A stretch of 64,000 bases of DNA, from positions 590,942 through 654,941 of the forward strand of contig AZGY01000018.1 in the NCBI GenBank assembly GCA_001636675.1, written 5' to 3'. The notes under the pieces were generated by a model that had not been told where the DNA came from, did no database searches, and was given only the letters and a program-made list of their open reading frames with translations. The DNA comes from Moelleriella libera RCEF 2490 (Eukaryota; Ascomycota; Sordariomycetes; Hypocreales; Clavicipitaceae). This document shows positions 35,762 through 46,382 of this stretch, piece after piece (the first letter of the stretch is position 1; each line of letters opens with the position of its first letter). Made by a program: the position numbers and the translations under genes.

Positions 35762-37128
35762 GGCAAATGCTTCGAAACTTTTCGCAAACAGGACAAAGAA
35801 AAAAAAAGACTTTAGCATATTCTCGACGATGCAGGCCGTCCATGGAACGTGATAGATGTTGAGCGACGGCGTTTGGATTCCGTAGGCGACAGGGGAGTAT
35901 CAACCTTTTACGAGGAAGCGGCGTTTTTTCGGTTTCACGACTCTGTCTTCATTTTGGTTTATTCTCTTCTTGTACAGCGAAATTCATTCTGGAGCCTAGC
36001 TTTCGGCGAAAAGCCACCACGTCGAATAGGCTGACCTTGAGAGAAGGACGGTAAGGAGGGTTCGGTAAAGGGCACGGAGAATTGGCGTTTTCTGTTTACT
36101 TGTCGTCTCGTCATCATCAGGAGAGAAGGGGTCAACGGAGAGACATCTACGGCACGGATGCAGGTTACCGTTTGAACATTGGGAATAGGCGGACCTGAGT
36201 CTTTTTTCTTTTTCTTTTTTTTCACCCCCCTTCTCGATGACTTATTCTGATACCATATGGCGTATCGCACAAGACGCCGTACGAAGCGGCGACATGAATT
36301 GCACGCGTCTTTCTCATACGAATCATGATAATGCCGGTTGTGGGAGAATGGGTGGATGGACGGATGGATGGCTGCAAGGTCGGGGCCTCAAAAGCCAGCC
36401 GTTCACTTTACTTTCGCCAATTGGAAACTGACTCTGTTTCTGATCTTGTCGCATTTCACTCACTGTGTTTGCTCATTCCTTCATTTCTTGCTTTACACTT
36501 AAGCTTGTTCCCTATCAATGTCTTCCTTGAAAACCTTGCCTTCCATCTTCTCGTTTCTGTCGAAGAGAGCCGGACTGGAATGCGGCGTAGATGTGAGGGG
36601 CTCACCGTCACCCGTCCGTGCTTTATTCCCGCCCACGGCCAGCCAGCGAGGCCGCGCCCTCCCCCCCAATTGTAGGCTAAACCCGGAAGGGGAAAAGAGA
36701 ACGGCTCACTATCGTAACCGGCCGCCCCCCCGCTCCGCTCCCTTTTTCTCCTCTTTCTCCATCCCCTTCCCCCCCCAGCCTTGCGCGCTGTCTGAGCCGT
36801 CCGTTGCATTTAGTGCTACGTAACCGCATTCGGCACGCGGGACAACACGACTGCCACACTTACAGTACATTACAATTCCGGAAGCTCACCAGAGATCCTC
36901 AGCGGTGGCCTGTTTTTTTCCGTTGTTCCTTTTTCCGTTTTTTTCTCTTTTTTTTCTTTTCTCTGCGTCCATCTTCCTCCCGCTTTCTTTGCCCCGCCTA
37001 CCTACGGGAATATGTATCGTGTTGAAGCTGCTGCGAATAGGTTTCTCTAGCTTATTAGCGCGCCTCTTCCCCCGATTTTTTTTTCTTAACTTTCGCAATT
37101 GACGAAAAAGAAAAGAAACGACGACGAC
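35762..37128. other. Intergenic region upstream of SSP120
   Basis: No supportable gene. Contains a GGAT-type patch near 36350-36372, a C-rich block at about 36660-36780 and T-rich tracts at 36912-36962 just before the SSP120 start, consistent with a pyrimidine-rich fungal promoter. Confidence 0.5.
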
Positions 37129-38013
37129 ATGCGCCGCGCAGCTTCGCTTTTGCCGCTGGTGCTCGTCGTCGGCGGCGCTGGTCGCCTCGTCTTTGCCCAC
37201 GGGTCGCACGGATCGCACGGCCAGAAACCCATTGTCGACGAAGACGCTACGTGGATGGAGAAGCACATGGCTGGTAGGTCTGTCTCCTTGTCAACGCCTA
37301 GAAGCAGCTCTCCATTGTCTGCTTTGCCCTTACCCATACCCATACACGTCTGTGTCTGTCTCCGCCTTCTACCCGCGATGAAAATGTATTCTGCTTTCCA
37401 TGAATGGAAACTTTTTCTTTCCGAGATACGACTACTTGCTTTTTCTGGAGCAAGCAAGAAGAAAAATTAGAAGAAAGAAGCAAGGAAGAAAGGCAGCTAA
37501 TTGTTCCCCCCTTTCCACTCAGAGGAACACCACATCGATACCTTTGACGCCGGCGCCTTCTTCGCGCTGCACGACTACAACTCGGACGGCGAGTGGCACG
37601 GCGACGAAGTGATGCGCACGTACGGCCTCATGGACGACTCCAACAAGGACATGACGCAGGACCAGCGGCTCGAGGTGCTCCAGAAGATCATGGGCCTGCT
37701 CGACACGGACCACGACGGCGTCGTCACGCACGACGAGTTCACCGAGTACATTGCCCAGGGAGGCACGATGCCGGACCTCGGCACGGGACCGGGCCACCAC
37801 GGCGACGACGAGTACGAGTACGAGATCCACCACTGGGAAAAGTTCCACGACGAGAACACAAAGCTCGAGGATCTGACGCACCCCGAGGACATTGAGCACT
37901 TTAAGCACCACGAGGAGCTGGAGAGGAGGGAGGAGGAGCAGGAGGCCATGGACCAGAGGAAAGGCGTGATTGAGGAGAACATTCCGGCGAAGTTCCGCAG
38001 ACAGGGTTCATGA
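37129..38013 (+). CDS. SSP120: Secretory-pathway EF-hand protein, SSP120-like
   Basis: Exons 37129-37273 and 37523-38013 join in frame (211 aa). The 249-bp intron is the longest in the window; the join restores KHMAEEHHIDTFD. Residues 1-23 form a signal peptide (MRRAASLLPLVLVVGG...VFA), followed by a His/Gly-rich start of the mature protein. Two complete EF-hand loops are visible: DYNSDGEWHGDE and DTDHDGVVTHDE, each with acidic residues at positions 1, 5 and 12. The C-terminal part is rich in His, Asp and Glu and ends in a coiled charged helix. In yeast, Ssp120 associates with the cargo receptor Emp47 in ER/Golgi COPII vesicles, and a similar luminal calcium-binding role is likely. There is no ER retention signal. 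The last six bases overlap the convergent TYW2 gene. Confidence 0.88.
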
Positions 38014-39528
38014 TAGTATCGGTGGTGGTGATGATGATGACGATGACAAGACTGCTTCTACTGATGGTGCTGCCGGTGCTGCAGGTGCTGCTTCGACAAG
38101 CACGTCAAACACGCAGTGCCACACGCCCGGCGCATACGTCTTGACTTTTTCCACGTGCTCGACTCTGATGTCGACAAGTTGCCTGCCGCCGCCGCCGCCG
38201 TCCGCTGCGCGACCTCGTGCCCCTGCTCGTTCCCGCAGTAGTAGCTCAATCTCGCTGCGCCGCGCGCCGATATTCCCCTCGCCCGCATTCTCATGCAGAT
38301 GCAGCCACGTCCGCCGACGAGCGGTCAGGCCCAGATCCAGCGCGCACGCCCACACCAGCCTGCTCGTGGGCAGCAGGCCGCAGTTGACGTGTCTGACGTC
38401 CCGGAGCCACCCTGCTCGCCTGTACTCTGCTATCCGCGCGCTCGCGTGCTGGTTGTCCTCGCGGAAGACGATGATCTGTGCTGCTGTCGCTGCCTCGACC
38501 GCTGTTGATGTGGTGGTGGTGGTGGTGGTGGTGGTGGGAGGCAGGACCTGCACCGTCCACTTGTTCATGCGCGCGCCTCGACGAAGCGCCTCGACGCTCC
38601 ACGGGTTGATTTCCCAGCACAGCACGCGCATGCCGAGCCTGGCGTAGCAGAATGCAAAATACCCTATGCCGGCGTATAAATCCACCGCCCAGGCGTCGTC
38701 CCCCGTTCCCCCCGTCTCTCCCTCTTCCGCGTCCACCCCCTTCTCCTCACCACCGTCACCACCGCGGCTGCCCTTGTCATCAGCGTCATCATCATCATCA
38801 TCATCATCATCGTCACCATCCTGCCTCGTAGTCGTAGCGGTGCATGGAGCGTCGGTAGCGCCAGCAGTAGCGGGTGGGAAACCGAGCAGCCTCGCCTTCT
38901 CCTTGACGTTGCCCCTGCTGAACATGGTCCATCGCGGCGCCCACGTCTGCCAGATGCCATTCTGCTTCGTCGCCACCCAGAACGCGCGCTCAAAGTCTTG
39001 CGCGCTCGGTCCGTCGGACGCTGCTGCTGCTGCTGACGACGACGACGACGAGGAGCTGGGCCCAAAGTCGCCGTGCAGTATCCGCAACCCGCTGGGACTG
39101 CGCATGACGTTTTCCGACAGTGCTGCTCCACCACCACCACTGCTGCTGCTGTCGTGGGCATCACTGTTGTGTAGAGGGATGCCCTCGTTGATGGCCAGGT
39201 GGGTGAGCGGTGGGCATCGGCCGCGCCCGTTTTGCGAGAGGTGCTGCAGGATCAGTGTCCACAAGGTCGTGATGACACTCTGGGCCTCATCGTCGTGATG
39301 GTGGTGGTGGTGGCGTGCAAGCTCGGCGACCCAGGCTTTCGAGGTGAAGCTGCCGGCTGGTAGGAGGGCCAGCGGTTCATAGATGGTGAAACGCTTCGGC
39401 GCATCGTCGATCAGGGCCTGCCGCCAGAGAGAAATATCGGCGGGCGGAGAAAGAGGAGGAGTGAGAGTCTGTGCCCATTCGGAGACGGCTGCCCGGATGG
39501 GATCCAGTTGCTGCGGCCGCTTGGACAT
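38008..39528 (-). CDS. TRM12: tRNA wybutosine-synthesising protein 2 (TYW2/TRM12)
   Basis: One unspliced frame, 506 aa from ATG 39528 (MSKRPQQLDP). The frame is open 15 codons further up, but that segment is Lys-rich and unlike the family. TYW2 transfers the aminocarboxypropyl group of S-adenosylmethionine to C7 of 4-demethylwyosine at position 37 of tRNA-Phe. The methyltransferase-like fold is shown by VDLYAGIGYFAFCYARLG (SAM-binding motif I), LCWEINPWSVEALRRGARMN, IIVFREDN and VNCGLLPTSR. The upstream part contains RFTIYEPLALLPAGSF and IWQTWAPRWTMFSRGNVKEKARLLG, as in fungal TYW2. Low-complexity runs interrupt it: His, Ser, Ala, a ten-residue Asp run and a Thr run, all encoded by trinucleotide repeats. 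The stop codon overlaps the 3' end of SSP120. Confidence 0.9.
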   Translation of the reverse strand: MSKRPQQLDPIRAAVSEWAQTLTPPLSPPADISLWRQALIDDAPKRFTIYEPLALLPAGSFTSKAWVAELARHHHHHHDDEAQSVITTLWTLILQHLSQNGRGRCPPLTHLAINEGIPLHNSDAHDSSSSGGGGAALSENVMRSPSGLRILHGDFGPSSSSSSSSAAAAASDGPSAQDFERAFWVATKQNGIWQTWAPRWTMFSRGNVKEKARLLGFPPATAGATDAPCTATTTRQDGDDDDDDDDDDADDKGSRGGDGGEEKGVDAEEGETGGTGDDAWAVDLYAGIGYFAFCYARLGMRVLCWEINPWSVEALRRGARMNKWTVQVLPPTTTTTTTTTSTAVEAATAAQIIVFREDNQHASARIAEYRRAGWLRDVRHVNCGLLPTSRLVWACALDLGLTARRRTWLHLHENAGEGNIGARRSEIELLLRERAGARGRAADGGGGGRQLVDIRVEHVEKVKTYAPGVWHCVFDVLVEAAPAAPAAPSVEAVLSSSSSSPPPILS

Positions 39529-40127
39529 TGCAGTGGTTTTTTTTTTCTTTCCCCTCCAACTTTTACTTTTCAAAATACATTCTGGAAGTCACGGCTGTGT
39601 TGGGAATAACAAGTAAAAAAAAAAAAAAAAAGAAAAAGCATGGCTGAATAGGGCTCAGGCTGGCTGAGATGGCCGCGACCCGTTTGTGAGACGAGTGGGT
39701 GTTGAGAAGAGAAATGGACGAGGCCCACATCGCCGCCATTCATGTATGGACAGGGGGGGGGCTCTCTCAATGTGGATGAATTCGAACAGGGTAATTCATC
39801 TCCAAAGACGTCACGTCACGAATCGAAAAGCGAGAAAGGGGTCAAGGTCAAGAAGGAAAAAGACCAGAAAAAAGACGAGTGACCCGTGTGTGCAGATTGT
39901 GTGTGCAGTCCCCTTGTTGCCGAAACAACCGATAAATGCCATTAACATTTCATGCCACAAGTCATGGATATCTCAATCATAGGCTAATGTACATCTGAAC
40001 CCATTTCCAGCGGGGTTTGCAACCCATCGGATAATCATGATGCTGTCCTCCCAGCCCCTTTCCCAGAAAAAAGATAAAGTAGGAATGAAAATGAGATGAA
40101 ACAATGATAAAAACCCCTCAACTCAAC
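39529..40127. other. Intergenic region, TYW2 promoter and PP6 3' side
   Basis: No gene seen. A T/A homopolymer block lies at about 39614-39638 and a G run at 39752-39760. Confidence 0.5.
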
Positions 40128-41612
40128 TCACAAGAAGTAATCGCTCGGCCCCCTCCGGCTCGCGGGGACGTGTCTGAGATCATCGGGCACCGCGGAGAAT
40201 ATGCTGAACTTGGGGTTGAGATCCTTGTCCACCGTCATGATGGAGGCGACGTTGCCGCATCGATAGCAGTAGTTGGGCGCTGACCAGACCGTCACCACCG
40301 AGTTCTCGGCAAAGTGATACTGTGGCAAGACGCAGTTAGCGAGTGACCGCCTTCTTCACGAGCACCGTCCCCCGCCTCCCCTCTTCTCCACAGACTTACT
40401 TTGTAGCCCTCGTTGACAAGCTGGTGTGCCCGCGCAATCAGCTTGAGCCCGTTGACGTGGTTGAACTCGGTGGCCACCTTGTCGCCAAACAGCCAGCCGG
40501 CGCCGCGGGGGCTGATAGCCCACGTCTCGACGTCTTCGGGGTCCGACCAGACCAGGTCGCAAAAGGCTCCCTCGTGCGGAATCTCCTGCGCACGGGCGAC
40601 GACGCGTATTTGGTCAATTGTCCTGATTTCGGGGCTCAGGCCGCCGTGCACACAGAGCACCTCGCCGTCAACAATGGCCGCGAGCACGAGAAAATCAAAG
40701 ACGTGACAGCATGCTTTCCACACAGACGCGTTGCCGTACTTTTGCTGGCATTCTTCGTAGAAACCGTATACTTGTGTGATCTGCCGAGACTCGTGATTGC
40801 CGCGGACCAGGACGATTCGATCGGGGTATCTATATCAAGGGAGCCAGAGTCAGTCTTGCCCAACTGCTACCTTTCTCTTCTCTCAAGCCCGTACATAGGT
40901 AGGCCGGGGTGGGGGCGGAGAAGCTCACTTGGCCTTTAGACACATCAACAGTGTGAAAGTCTCGAGACTGAAGTAGCCCCTGTCGACAAAGTCGCCCAGG
41001 AAGATGAACCTCGTCTCGGCGCTTTGGGCTGATGTGACATTGGCGCCGGACAGAGCTGATCCCGGCCGGCGGGGAGAGGCAGGGACGTCGGCGCCAGCAT
41101 CGCCGTCCGCCTCGTCATCGGGACCACCCGTGTTCCCACTGGCAGAACGAAGGGCTTTCCTTAGCTTGGGGTTGGTGATTTCGGTCGGCGGCTCGATGTC
41201 GGCCGAGGTGATGACCGTAGTCGCAGTCTTGGGGGCCTGCGCGTTGTTCTCGCCAGGCATGCCGCCCGAGACTCGGAAGAGCTCCAGCAGATCGTAGAAC
41301 TGGCCGTGAATGTCTCCGCAGACTGTGACGGGCGTGCATACCGGTTGTATATTGGATTCTGGTGGTGGAGGAAGAGGAGAAGGGTGGTCCCCGGGTCAGC
41401 ACTCGAGCAGTCGAAAGGCTTTCCCAACAGAGCGCCCGCGCGCGCGCATATGCACTCTCACCTTCCATGAGAATCTCCTTGACTTTCTCGCACAGCTCCT
41501 TCATCGCCCGCTCGGGCAGGTAGTGACATTGCTTCGCTTCCTCGAGCCATTCGTCCAGCCCGGCATTGGGGCCCAGATTGGCAGGCCCAGGCCGCGGCAC
41601 ATTTGTCGCCAT
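40128..41612 (-). CDS. SIT4: PP2A-family Ser/Thr phosphatase, PP6/SIT4/Ppe1 type, with a large insertion
   Basis: Four exons, 41612-41462, 41358-40929, 40829-40400 and 40319-40128, encode 400 aa. All PPP catalytic motifs are present: GDIHG (65-69), GDFVDRG (172-178), RGNHE (about 203-207), the HGG loop (CVHGGLSPE) and SAPNYCYRCGN. The C-terminus is DYFL, the family tail that is carboxymethylated in PP2A-type enzymes. The start LDEWLEEAKQCHYLPE and the stretch VWSDPEDVETWAISPRGAGWLFG match PP6 (S. pombe Ppe1, yeast Sit4) better than PP4 or PPG1. PP6 acts in TOR signalling, cell-cycle entry and ER-Golgi traffic. About 80 extra residues (84-166), rich in Ala, Pro, Ser and Asp, sit between FRVSGG and the metal-binding GDFVDRG strand; relatives have only a few residues there. 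It is divergent from UPF3, with start codons 728 bp apart. Confidence 0.9.
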
Positions 41613-42107
41613 ATTCTGTGTACGCTGGAGGGGAGAGGGGAGAAGGAGGAGGATGAGGGGGGCGAGCTGGCCTCGTCGACCAAGCAAGCCCGTGCTGTCG
41701 CGCTTCTCCGTAAGGAAAGGGAGCGGAACGTGGGAAAAAGGCCGCGAGCAGGTGTCCCAGAGCTTCGGCGGCGGATGCTCGTCGGGTTTCGGCGGTGAGA
41801 GCGAGAGACGATGTGAGCGCTGGGAGAGCAATGTGCCGGATCTTCCTCGGGGGGCGGCAGAGTTTCCTGGGATTTGATGTCACGACAAGGCCCCCCCCGC
41901 CGCCAGTCTGCTGGGTCTCTTGACCTGTCAGGGCCGAGTACAGAGAGAGAGACTCGACCTCTGATTAACCCACGTCGAGCACCCAGCCAGCCGCAACCTC
42001 CCGGCAGTGCCAGGCCACGGCCATCATCATCCCCTCCCATCTAGCACCGTATTCCAAAATCCTCCCCGACGAACGGTTAGATGATCTAAGTTCTCCTTCA
42101 CGTCAAC

Positions 42108-42118
42108 CACGTGATTGG
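42108..42118. promoter_or_regulatory. E-box CACGTG abutting a reversed CCAAT box
   Basis: CACGTGATTGG lies 223-233 bp before the UPF3 start and about 500 bp before the PP6 start, in their shared divergent promoter. CACGTG is a bHLH (Cbf1-type) core, and ATTGG is CCAAT on the other strand, the site of the HAP complex. Function is inference. Confidence 0.4.
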
Positions 42119-42340
42119 CACACTCCCGATTCACCGTCAATGTGGTTTGATTGATGATTCTTTCTAGCGCCTGGTGGTTGGACTCCACAAACCTAGCTTA
42201 GCCTGGTGGGGCATTCATTGCATGCATGGCCTTGATTTCACCAACAGCCTCGCTCTCTCTCTTTTTTGTCCTCTGATGTTGAACTCACAATTCCAGCCTG
42301 GTCGCGCTCACAGCCCTGCTGCTCGCCCACGACAGGCGCC

Positions 42341-44554
42341 ATGTCCGCCACGGCGCCAAAGGTCCTGTCACGAAAGGGAAATGAACCTCCCAACGGCGCG
42401 GCCGGCCAGGCATCATCTGATCAGGGCAAGGCGAGACAAAGGGTATGAAAGCTGCACTTGGCACATCTCGGACGACGCTGTCACCATAATCTGACAAGGA
42501 GACCCCAAACAAGGCCAAGGAAACCGACGGCGCTGCGCTACCGGCCAAACCAGCAAAGGGAAAAGGCGCCCATGACAGGCGGGCGGCCTCCAAGGTAAGA
42601 TGTCGTGAGCCGGGATATACATCATGCCTCATGATTGACCTCCCTCGTCCGTTGCCCAGAGCACGCATCCTAGTGAAGCGACGGGGCCGGCGCCGACGCC
42701 CACCAAAGCTCCACGATCAAAATCTCACAACGAGGGTGAGAAGCTCGTCATTCGTCGACTGCCACCGGGAATGACCAAAGAAGAGTGCGTCTCGATTCTG
42801 GGGCCGGATTGGGGACTCTCCAACGGCAAGGTTGACTGGCTGTCTTACATCCCTGGCAAAGTATCTACCGAGTAAGTCGTTCGCTGGCATACAAACACCT
42901 TGAGCTTCCATTTACAGCTCGCTCAAGTCCATCAAAACCTTCTCGCCCCAGCCGGGTTTATCTGCACCTGGTCCGCAAGGATGACATCATGCCCCTGAGT
43001 GACCTGGTCAGGAAGTCTACGTGGGTGGACCAAAAATCAACCTTTACCAACCCGGCATTGGTTGGGCCGCCTTTGCTGGAGTTTTCCGTGTACAAGAAAT
43101 TCTCGGGCACCAGGAGACGCACCGATGCTCGCCAGGGCACCATCGACCAGGATCCGGAATTCATGGCTTTTCTGGAAGGCCTCGCCAACCCACCGCCCAT
43201 GAGGCAGAGTATCGATGTTGAGGATCCCAACGACGCAGTCAAGACAGAACCAAAGGCCACGACCACGGCGCTCGTTGAGTATCTGAAGGAGAAGAAGGCC
43301 AATCGAGCCAAGGATGTGGCAGGCAAAGGATCCAAGGCTGGAAAGGGCAGAACTGGAGCCAAGGACGACGAGGCGACCGTGAGCAAGAAGAAGGGCAAAG
43401 ATGCCGTTGTTGTGGACAAGGGAAAGGTCAAGATCCTCACAAAAAAGGCCGCCGCCACGGAACAGGCCGCCACGGCCGCCAAGAAAGCAGGCGGCGGCCA
43501 AACAACACCAGCCGGTGTTGCCGCCACCGCGACCGTTCCCACCACCAGCGCTGACGCCACCGCGATTGATGGACCCAAGAATCGACGGGCCGGCATCGCG
43601 GCAGCAGCCAGGTTGCTGCAACGCGATCTTGGCCTCAGCCCCGGGAGTGCCCACAGGCGTGCTCGTCACGATGCAGCGAAAGCCGATGTGAATGCCAAAG
43701 ATGCGACACCAGCTCCCAGCAAGGAAATCACCTCTGGCAGCACCGATGTCACTCCCGCAGCAGCAGCCTCCCGTGCATCAGCCGATCTGCCAACGCCGGC
43801 AGCTGGGAAAGAACGGTCCAATGGCCAGACCGCCTCGAAATCCCAGGGAAATCGTAAGAACCGGGGCGGCAGGAATGCCGACAAGGGCAGAGAGGCAACG
43901 AATGAGACGGCCTCGGCCGTGCAGCCGAAGGCACCCAACCCACCGGTGATCTTGAAGAAGCAGAACAAGGGCGAGACAGATCAAAAGTCGGTTGATGCGC
44001 TGCCAGCCGAGCAAGCCACTGCTTTGAACGCGGCCAATGGCAATGTCGGTAAGCCAGGAGCCAAGGAAAAGGGAGCCAGCCAGCAGACACCTCAGAAAAA
44101 GTCACCACATGTGTCGCCAGACGCAACGCGGGCGTTTGTCAAAAATGTCAATGCCTCGCAAGGAATGAATGATGCTTCGCTTCGGCAGGCCCTGCAGACA
44201 TTTGGCGCCATCACGCTGGTGGACATTGACAAGCGAAAGGGCTTCGCATATGTCGATTTTGCTGACCACGCAGGACTCGTGAAAGCCGTGACGGCCAGCC
44301 CGATGCAGGTCGGTCAGGCCACGGTTCAGATTGTGGAGCGCAAAGACAAGAAGTCCGGAGGTGGGCCTGGTGCAAATGACGGCACCAGCGTGAATGGAGA
44401 CAAGGAGAAGGCAAAGGAGAAGGTCAAGGAGAAGGAGAAGCCATCTGGCGGCGGCGGCCGCGGCCGACGGGGACGTGGAGGAGGCGGGGGCAAAGCCGCC
44501 GGCCGACCATCCGTAGGCGCGAGCAAGGAGGCAAGCGTCAGCACCGGCGGCTGA
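42341..44554 (+). CDS. UPF3: Nonsense-mediated decay factor UPF3 with an extra C-terminal RRM
   Basis: Four exons, 42341-42442, 42499-42594, 42660-42871 and 42928-44554, encode 678 aa. The third intron was fixed by the protein: its acceptor is CTCAAG, giving VSTDPSKPSRPSRVYLHL. The exon 2 acceptor is less certain, since two AG options differ by one codon. The Smg4/UPF3 domain (about 94-245) starts KLVIRRLPPGMTKEE, continues GPDWG...VDWLSYIPGK and RKSTWVDQKSTF, and ends with the diagnostic RRRTDARQGTIDQDPEFMAFLE. UPF3 links exon-junction marks to UPF2/UPF1 in degrading transcripts with premature stops. A long Ala/Lys/Thr-rich linker follows, then an RRM-like segment (about 537-610: RAFVKNV, LRQALQTFGAI, KGFAYVDFAD) and an RGRRGRGGGG tail. 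Basic stretches should direct it to the nucleus. Confidence 0.92.
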
Positions 44555-45531
44555 AGGAGTCGGATGCCACCAAAGAACGACCACGACAGACGTACGAACG
44601 AAAGTCAGGATGACGCCAGGATCCTCCAGCAGGACCCGGGCGGTCCCCGCGCAGGCCATGCCGACAATGGCTGCGGCCGAGATGCCTCGTTGGGGCGCAT
44701 CACCGGCGACTAGTCCTCTCTGATGCTGCAGCGCGAGAGGGCCAGCCGATTCTTTCTGACGAGCGGGCGGGCAGTGAGCTATGCGATTTGGAGGGCGCTC
44801 GAGTGCCGAGGCGCGGCCTCTTGCAGGCCATGGATCTGTTGCAGCGGCCTGACCAGCCTCGACAGATGCTTGTTTCCTCGAGGCCATGGGTGCGGTGGGC
44901 GGCAGCGCGCAGCTGGGCTGTTGTGACGGCCTTGTCGAGCTACCCGCGCAGCTCGAGGCCGTTGCCGAGTAGCGATATCTACCAGAGAAGATGAGATAGC
45001 TAGTGTGACATGCTCTGTGCTTGCTTGCTGAGCTCTGCTCGCATCGGCCCTGCGTCCTTGCGCTGCCTGTGTCGCCGGCCGTGCTCAGTAGGAATGATGC
45101 TTTACTTTCTGCCGTCGCCTGCGCTGTTCTGCGTCTCTCTGCTCCGCTGGACATCCTTTTGCTTATGCTTTATATCATGTTGCTTGTACTTTGCATCTTT
45201 CTGGTTCGCTTTGACTATACATGCTCAGCCTCGTGTTTCCTTGCGTGTACCTTGCTTCTTTTGCTCACACTTTGACATCCTTTCGCTAATTCTCTGCATC
45301 TTTTCGCTCACGCTTGGCCTCTTCTCGCTCGCCCTCCCGCCCCCCCCATCCTTTGCTCATGGTCTGCTGTGGCGCCGTGCTCGGGCTGTCGACAAGGTGC
45401 CATGCATTCTCTCTCCCTCTCCCCATCCCTTCTAACCCTTTACTCATTGACTTTATCTGCGAGACACGGGTTTTTTGCTCCTCACCCGCCGCCCACTTGA
45501 CCCGCACTCTATACGCCCGAGCTACAAAACG
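44555..45531. other. UPF3 downstream region with degenerate pyrimidine-rich repeats
   Basis: No gene supported. From about 45090 to 45360 the plus strand holds loosely repeated words of the CTTTTGCTCA/CTTTGCATC kind, suggesting a decayed minisatellite. Frames through it give Cys/Phe/Leu/Ser-rich sequence that is compositional only. Confidence 0.5.
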
Positions 45532-45532
45532 T

Positions 45533-45619
<87 letters not shown>

Positions 45620-45625
45620 GAGAGG
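45532..45625. repeat. AC then GA dinucleotide repeat
   Basis: About six AC units pass into some 35 GA units with a few interruptions. Apparent RERERE peptides here are artefacts. Confidence 0.9.
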
Positions 45626-45950
45626 GGCCTCCCCCTGCCGCAATCAACACCCACCACGTACAACAGCGCACGCACGCCTCGGCGCTCTCAGAGACACGAT
45701 GCGTGGCCGACAATGGCCGGCACCTGTCCCCCGTCACGTCGGTGCACCGCAGCCATCCGCGCAGGCTCGATAAGAGCCCCGACGAGGCTCGCCGCGCCAT
45801 GCTCGACTCGTACCGGCCACGAAACTGGCGGAACGTGTGAATCTTTCTCTTCATCCTCGCTTTTTTCCCCCAGCACATAGATGAGAAGAAGTAGAGTGGC
45901 ACAGGAAACGCCGGGGAGCTCCGGTGTTGGGCACCAGCAACGGGCTATTT

Positions 45951-46007
45951 TGCCTCCGGCGGCCCTACCGGGGGTCGCCTGCGGCGGGCTGGCCTCGCTC
46001 CGCTCGA
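45951..46007 (+). repeat. GC-rich dispersed element, copy A (full length)
   Basis: A 57-bp element running from TGCCTCCGGCGG to CGCTCGA; this direction is called plus. Positions 45958-45979 can form an imperfect hairpin, GGCG..CCC-TACC-GGG..CGCC. It is near-identical to copies D, E, F and G. Confidence 0.9.
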
Positions 46008-46080
46008 ATGTCTCCGTGCCTTGCACTTTGCTGTCTACCTTGTATAGCTGTCTTGATAGCGCTTATCCATGCTGCGTATT

Positions 46081-46122
46081 TGCCTCCGGCGGCCCTGCCG
46101 GGGGCTGGCCTCGCAAGCTCGA
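46081..46122 (+). repeat. GC-rich dispersed element, copy B (internal deletion)
   Basis: Same ends as copy A, but about 15 bp of the middle are missing, and the right end reads CGCAAGCTCGA in place of CGCTCCGCTCGA. Same orientation as A, 73 bp downstream. Confidence 0.85.
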
Positions 46123-46382
46123 GGGGTCTGCGGAGGGCATCACGTCCATTCGTCAGGGTCCATTCGGTGCCATCCTGTCCATCGCCGCGCTGAGTGACGA
46201 CCGAGCACTCCCGCCTGTCGTTTGCAGCGGCAATGCCACAAACCCCACCCATTCACTCACTCGCTCGCTTCATCACCACTGCCTTGCTCGTGCCTTCGTC
46301 ATCAGGTTCTCGCTCTCTTGTCGGACGGACGGGGCTTTCCCCCCGTGGCGTGGCGCGGCGCGGCAGCAGCAACTCGAGCTTG

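Noticed and set aside
44102..45154. Minus-strand frame of 350 codons opposite UPF3
   Set aside because: Antisense shadow of the UPF3 coding region extended into its downstream DNA.
45475..45840. Plus-strand frame with RERERE repeat and a plausible-looking end (DEARRAMLDSYRPRNW)
   Set aside because: Half of it translates the GA repeat, and there is no supported exon upstream; the C-terminal resemblance to a real protein is too weak to call.
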